Part shown: positions 6,378-9,790 of the stretch, piece by piece
How positions within the stretch are numbered: the stretch's first letter is position 1
Layout of the letters: each line of letters opens with the position of its first letter
From: an uncultured Burkholderiales bacterium
Lineage (GTDB): Bacteria > Pseudomonadota > Gammaproteobacteria > Burkholderiales > Burkholderiaceae_C
Direction of reading: 5' to 3'
Length of the DNA: 9,790 nucleotides
Assembly: GCA_903856875.1 (NCBI GenBank)
Contig: CAIODE010000527.1
Location: 1-9,790, forward strand
Position numbers and translations under genes: made by a program
The notes under the pieces: generated by a model
Databases searched by the model: none
What the model saw: the letters and a program-made list of their open reading frames with translations, nothing else
Told to the model about the DNA's origin: nothing

Positions 6378-7700
6378 ATGGCAAAAATCAATCGACGGAA
6401 CTTTCTGGAAAACTCAGCCGGCGTTGCGGCAGCTTCCACCACACTGGGCATGGCGGTCAGCCCGGCAGTACAAGCCCAAAATCTAAGCTTCAAGCCTGAA
6501 AAAGGTGCCAAGCTGCGCGTCTTGCGCTGGAGCCGATTTGTCCAAGGCGACATTGATGCCTACATGGCCAACGTGAAGAAATTCACCGACGCCACAGGCA
6601 TTGAAGTTCGTGTTGACAATGAAGGTTGGGAAGACGTCCGTCCCAAAGCCGCCGTGGCTGCCAACACCGGTGCCGGTCCTGACATCATTTTGTCAACCAA
6701 CGACGATGCCAACCTTTATCCAGAAAAACTGCTGGACGTGTCTGACCTTTGCGAATACTTGGGTAAAAAATACGGTGGCTTCTTTCCTTCATGCCACGCT
6801 TATTTAAAACCCGACGGCAAAAAATGGATTGGTGTACCTCTGGGTGCTGCAGGTGCCATGTTGGTTTATCGCCAAAGCCAAGTGAAGGCCGCTGGTTTTG
6901 ACACCTTCCCTAAAGACACAGACAACTTCATGAAGTTGTTGAAAGCCCTGAAAGAAAAAGGCACGCCCTCTGGCTTCGCCCTAGGCAATGCCACAGGTGA
7001 CGGCCTCTGGTGCAACTGGCTCATTTGGGCCTTCGGCGGCAAATTGGTCGATGCCAACAACAAGGTGGTGATTGACAGCCCAGAAACCATCAAGGCTTTG
7101 GAATACGCCAAAGAAATGTACGCCCAGTTCATTCCAGGCACACTCTCTTGGCTCGACCCCAATAACAACAAAGCCTTCTTGGATGGTCAAATCAGCTTGA
7201 CCAACAACGGCATCTCCATTTACTACGCCACCAAAACATCGCCCGATGAAAAAGTGCGCGCATTGAATGCCGATGTGTATCACGCGCCCTACCCAGTTGG
7301 TCCAATTGGCACGCCTACTGAGTCGCACCTGTTCTTCAACCAAATGGTCATGAAGTACACCAAGTATCCCAATGCGGCCAAAGAGTTCTTGCGCTTCATG
7401 ATGGAAAAAGAGCAGTTCGATCCATGGCTCACAGCGGCAGGCGGCTACATTGCCCCACCATTGGACTTCTACACAAAGTCTGCCATCTGGACTTCAGATC
7501 CAAAGCACACAGCCTATCGCGACGCCGTGAAAAATATGCGTCCCGCAGGCTATGCAGGCAAGCTGGGTTATGCCTCAGCCGGCGCCGGTGCCGACTTCAT
7601 TGTGGTCAACATGGTGGCTGAAGCTGCTAGCGGTTCTAAAACGCCGAAAGAAGCTGCAGAACGCGCACAGAAGCGTGCCGAGCGTTACTACAAAGTTTGA
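6378..7700 (+). CDS. ABC importer periplasmic substrate-binding protein (family 1 type), Tat-exported
   Basis: The 440-aa extracellular solute-binding protein delivers substrate to the membrane complex encoded downstream. It has a twin-arginine signal: NRRNFLE with Arg6-Arg7, a mildly hydrophobic stretch, and AVQA-Q cleavage after Ala33. Tat export implies folding before secretion. The mature part has family-1 features: RVLRWSRFVQGD, a segment ending KKFTDATGIEVRV, a VAANTGAGPDIILSTND element (the typical GTGPDI site), WIGVPLGAAGAMLVYRQS and a DGQISLTNNG segment. It ends with TPKEAAERAQKRAERYYK, a frequent C-terminal pattern. Length matches UgpB/MalE-like proteins. The gene has a strong ribosome binding site and lies 25 nt before the first permease gene. 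CUT1-type relatives carry sugars, polyols or glycerol-phosphate esters; the ligand here is unknown. Confidence 0.93.
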   Translation: MAKINRRNFLENSAGVAAASTTLGMAVSPAVQAQNLSFKPEKGAKLRVLRWSRFVQGDIDAYMANVKKFTDATGIEVRVDNEGWEDVRPKAAVAANTGAGPDIILSTNDDANLYPEKLLDVSDLCEYLGKKYGGFFPSCHAYLKPDGKKWIGVPLGAAGAMLVYRQSQVKAAGFDTFPKDTDNFMKLLKALKEKGTPSGFALGNATGDGLWCNWLIWAFGGKLVDANNKVVIDSPETIKALEYAKEMYAQFIPGTLSWLDPNNNKAFLDGQISLTNNGISIYYATKTSPDEKVRALNADVYHAPYPVGPIGTPTESHLFFNQMVMKYTKYPNAAKEFLRFMMEKEQFDPWLTAAGGYIAPPLDFYTKSAIWTSDPKHTAYRDAVKNMRPAGYAGKLGYASAGAGADFIVVNMVAEAASGSKTPKEAAERAQKRAERYYKV

Positions 7701-7725
7701 TCTTTTTGTAAATTGAAAAGAACCC

Positions 7726-8637
7726 ATGACACCCTTGCTTGAGAGAATTCAGAACAGCCGCAATGTACTCGGCTTGATCTTCATGATGCCAGCAGCACTT
7801 TTGCTGTTGTTGTTTCTGACATACCCTCTTGGCTTGGGTGTTTGGCTTGGTTTTACCGATACCAAAATTGGTCGGGGTGGTGAGTGGATTGGTCTAGAAA
7901 ACTACATCTTCTTGTTAACCGACAGCGTCACTCAATTGGCGTTGTTCAACACCATGTTCTACACCACCGTGGCCAGCGTGCTCAAGTTTTTCTTGGGACT
8001 TTGGTTGGCTTTGTTGTTGAATAAAAATCTTCGGTTTAAATCCTTTTTCCGTGCAGTTATTTTGCTGCCCTACATTGTTCCAACGGCACTCTCAGCCATT
8101 GCTTTCTGGTGGATTTTCGATTCCCAGTTTTCCATCATCAGCTGGGCGCTGGTCAAAATGGGCTGGATAGATACCTACATTGACTTCTTAGGCTCACCTT
8201 GGAATGCCCGTTTCGCCACACTGTCAGCCAACGTATGGCGCGGCGTGCCCTTTGTGGCCATTACCTTGCTGGCGGGTTTGCAAACCATTTCACCCTCTTA
8301 CTATGAGGCGTCCGCTATCGATGGCGCCACGCCTTGGCAGCAGTTTTGGCATGTCACATTGCCACTGCTCACGCCCATCATTGCGGTCACCATGACCTTC
8401 TCTGTGCTGTTTACCTTCACAGACTTCCAACTGATTTATGTGCTAACCCGAGGCGGGCCGCTGAATGCTACCCACCTCATGGCCACGCTCTCTTTCCAGC
8501 GCGCTATTTCGGGTGGCGCATTGGGCGAAGGAGCAGCTATCGCCATCGCCATGGTGCCCTTCCTGTTAGCTGCCATCCTCTTCAGTTATTTTGGACTTCA
8601 ACGCCGCACATGGCAACAAGGCGGCAGCGACAAATGA
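7726..8637 (+). CDS. ABC importer permease, MalF/UgpA type
   Basis: The 303-aa inner-membrane permease has about six hydrophobic helices. The first covers roughly residues 14-41 (LGLIFMMPAALLLLLFLTYP and onward) and the last ends before FGLQRRTW. The cytoplasmic EAA loop that docks on the ATPase reads YYEASAIDGA, with Glu194, Asp199 and Gly200, followed by FWHVTLPLLTP. A TRGGPLNATHLM segment near residue 245 is typical of MalF/UgpA-type subunits. Only a weak purine stretch (GAAAAGAA) precedes the ATG. The end overlaps the second permease gene by 4 nt (ATGA), as expected for equal synthesis of the two halves of the pore. Confidence 0.95.
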   Translation: MTPLLERIQNSRNVLGLIFMMPAALLLLLFLTYPLGLGVWLGFTDTKIGRGGEWIGLENYIFLLTDSVTQLALFNTMFYTTVASVLKFFLGLWLALLLNKNLRFKSFFRAVILLPYIVPTALSAIAFWWIFDSQFSIISWALVKMGWIDTYIDFLGSPWNARFATLSANVWRGVPFVAITLLAGLQTISPSYYEASAIDGATPWQQFWHVTLPLLTPIIAVTMTFSVLFTFTDFQLIYVLTRGGPLNATHLMATLSFQRAISGGALGEGAAIAIAMVPFLLAAILFSYFGLQRRTWQQGGSDK

Positions 8638-9506
8638 GCAAAGACAACCAAGACAATGTTGGCATGTCCTATTTGGACAGCAATGCCACTAAGATTTTCA
8701 AAACCTATTTCCCGCTGTTGGCGTTTTTGTTCGTGTTGCTGTTTCCGTTTTATTGGATGGGCATTACGGCTTTCAAACCCGACAATGAATTGCTATCACG
8801 CAGTGGCAATCCTTTTTGGATCATTAACCCCACTTTGGCCCACGTTGAAAAGTTACTTTTCAAAACAGAGTACCCCCAGTGGATGTGGAACACTGTTCTT
8901 GTTTCTGTCACTTCCACATTTTTCTCGCTCTTCGCGTCTGTTCTCGCGGCTTACGCCATTGAAAGACTGAGATTCAGAGGTGCCAAACAAACTGGCTTGG
9001 CCATTTTCTTGGCCTACCTTGTACCGCCGTCTATTTTGTTCATTCCACTGGCATCTGTTATTTTCCAGCTCGGTTTGTTTGATACTCGCTTGGCACTTAT
9101 CCTCACTTACCCGACGTTTCTCATTCCATTTTGTACATGGTTACTCATGGGCTACTTCAGAACAATTCCATTTGAATTAGAAGAATGCGCCATGATTGAC
9201 GGTGCCAATCGCTGGGAAATCCTAGTCAAAATTATTTTGCCGCTTTCAGTCCCGGGCCTCATTTCGGCTGGCATTTTTGCGTTCACACTTTCATGGAATG
9301 AGTTCATTTATGCACTCACCTTCATTTCCTCAAGTGAATACAAAACAGTGCCGGTGGGTGTGGTCACTGAATTGGTTGAAGGTGACGTGTACCACTGGGG
9401 TGCCCTCATGGCAGGCGCGCTGTTTGGCTCACTGCCCGTTGCCTTCATTTACTCGTTTTTTGTAGAGTATTACGTTTCTGGCATGACGGGATCCGTCAAA
9501 GAATAG
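8634..9506 (+). CDS. ABC importer permease, MalG/UgpE type
   Basis: The 290-aa partner permease has six predicted helices, the first near residues 26-46 (YFPLLAFLFVLLFPFYWMGI). The EAA loop reads ELEECAMIDGANRWEIL, with Glu184, Asp189 and Gly190; Cys185 stands where Ala is usual. LSWNEFIYALTF and the C-terminal FVEYYVSGMTGSVKE are classic MalG/UgpE endings. The frame stays open upstream to an ATG at 8334, but that stretch is the other permease gene read out of frame and is His/Cys-rich. The true start is the ATG at 8634, which overlaps the previous stop (ATGA) and begins the homologous protein. It is the last intact gene of the operon. Confidence 0.95.
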   Translation: MSKDNQDNVGMSYLDSNATKIFKTYFPLLAFLFVLLFPFYWMGITAFKPDNELLSRSGNPFWIINPTLAHVEKLLFKTEYPQWMWNTVLVSVTSTFFSLFASVLAAYAIERLRFRGAKQTGLAIFLAYLVPPSILFIPLASVIFQLGLFDTRLALILTYPTFLIPFCTWLLMGYFRTIPFELEECAMIDGANRWEILVKIILPLSVPGLISAGIFAFTLSWNEFIYALTFISSSEYKTVPVGVVTELVEGDVYHWGALMAGALFGSLPVAFIYSFFVEYYVSGMTGSVKE

Positions 9507-9516
9507 AAGGAGTCCA

Positions 9517-9709
9517 ATGCGCACCCTCAAACATATTTACTTTTATTGTTTTGAAGGCAGCCAATCACCCCGATGTCATGGACAAAGTTAAAACTGCCGG
9601 CGGCGTTTATTTCGACATGAACCTTGAGGAAACTCAAGCGTGGCAGAAAAGAATTCAAAGTCGATGGAACAACATTGTTCAAGAAACCGGCATCAAATTG
9701 GACAAATAA
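9517..9709 (+). pseudogene. Remnant of a Bug/TctC-type solute-binding protein gene (N-terminal start plus C-terminal tail)
   Basis: After AAGGAG at 9507-9512, ATG 9517 opens a frame of only 24 codons (MRTLKHIYFY...) ending at TAA 9589-9591. In the +1-shifted frame, 9551-9709 encodes about 52 residues, LKAANHPDVMDKVKTAGG then NLEETQAWQKRIQSRWNN and ending VQETGIKLDK-stop. This reproduces the C-terminal pattern of Bug proteins: a helix with a DP/HPDV step, a linker, Trp in the last helix and a final G-x-x-D. The two Bug genes in this window end in the same way. About 250 central residues and the signal peptide core are missing, so I read it as an internal deletion with a frame change. A short functional peptide is less likely. 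It lies 10 nt behind the last permease gene. Confidence 0.65.
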
Positions 9710-9790
9710 AACGCCTAGGGTTAACGACTCTAAGTGTGAAGTGTCACTTTCGAGTTTCCATCATCTGCTCTGTTAATTGTTAAAAGATTC
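9710..9790. other. Non-coding tail, nothing clear
   Basis: These 81 bp follow the gene remnant. I see only a weak 5-bp hairpin (AAGTG 9732-9736 with CACTT 9745-9749) without a following T-run, and AT-rich sequence at the end. No gene, tRNA or convincing terminator can be supported. Confidence 0.4.

Noticed and set aside
8334..8633. Upstream extension of the second permease frame
   Set aside because: It is the first permease gene read out of frame (His/Cys-rich, non-membrane sequence); the ATGA-overlap start at 8634 fits the family.
9517..9591. 24-residue peptide gene after the permease
   Set aside because: It has a good ribosome binding site, but its frame runs out of phase into a Bug-like C-terminal tail, so a broken gene explains it better.
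9732..9749. Hairpin as transcription terminator of the plus operon
   Set aside because: The stem is only 5 bp with an 8-nt loop and no T-run follows.

Overview
The window looks like a chromosomal segment of a betaproteobacterium, most likely Burkholderiales (Comamonadaceae-like). The clues are two stand-alone Bug/TctC-type solute-binding proteins, a third decayed one, closely packed metabolic operons and moderate GC. The genus is an inference; no rRNA or marker gene is present.

Left half (1-5052, minus strand): a six-gene operon read from right to left. In transcription order it holds a GlcG/HbpS-family protein, a Bug periplasmic binding protein, an Asp/Glu-racemase-superfamily enzyme, a malate/L-lactate dehydrogenase-type NAD(P)-dependent oxidoreductase, a second Bug protein, and an exported isoaspartyl peptidase/L-asparaginase-family Ntn-hydrolase. 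The last gene is cut by the window edge three codons after its catalytic threonine. Four of the five junctions are very tight (8-nt overlap, 1-nt overlap, 6-nt and 19-nt gaps). The exception is an 87-nt gap after the HbpS gene, which contains a perfect 8-bp hairpin. No TctA/TctB membrane partners for the Bug proteins lie in the window.

Centre (5053-5236): a divergent promoter region. It carries TTGGTC-T-GACCAA, an excellent match to the operators of FadR/PdhR/LldR-type GntR regulators, and a second small palindrome. One effector may therefore control both operons. No regulator gene lies in the window.

Right half (5237-9506, plus strand): a complete carbohydrate-type (CUT1-like) ABC importer in the order ATPase, Tat-exported binding protein, permease, permease. 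The permease genes overlap by 4 nt. Directly behind the last permease, after a good ribosome binding site, is a broken gene: a start codon and about ten codons, then, in another frame, only the C-terminal ~50 residues of a Bug protein. This looks like an internal deletion.

Taken together, this appears to be a scavenging and catabolic locus. The ABC importer and Bug proteins would capture one or more small substrates. The exported threonine hydrolase would release an amide- or beta-aspartyl-linked moiety, and the racemase-like and dehydrogenase enzymes would process the product. The substrate cannot be read from the sequence. Hydroxy/oxo acids, beta-aspartyl compounds or glycosyl-asparagine-like molecules are hypotheses only.
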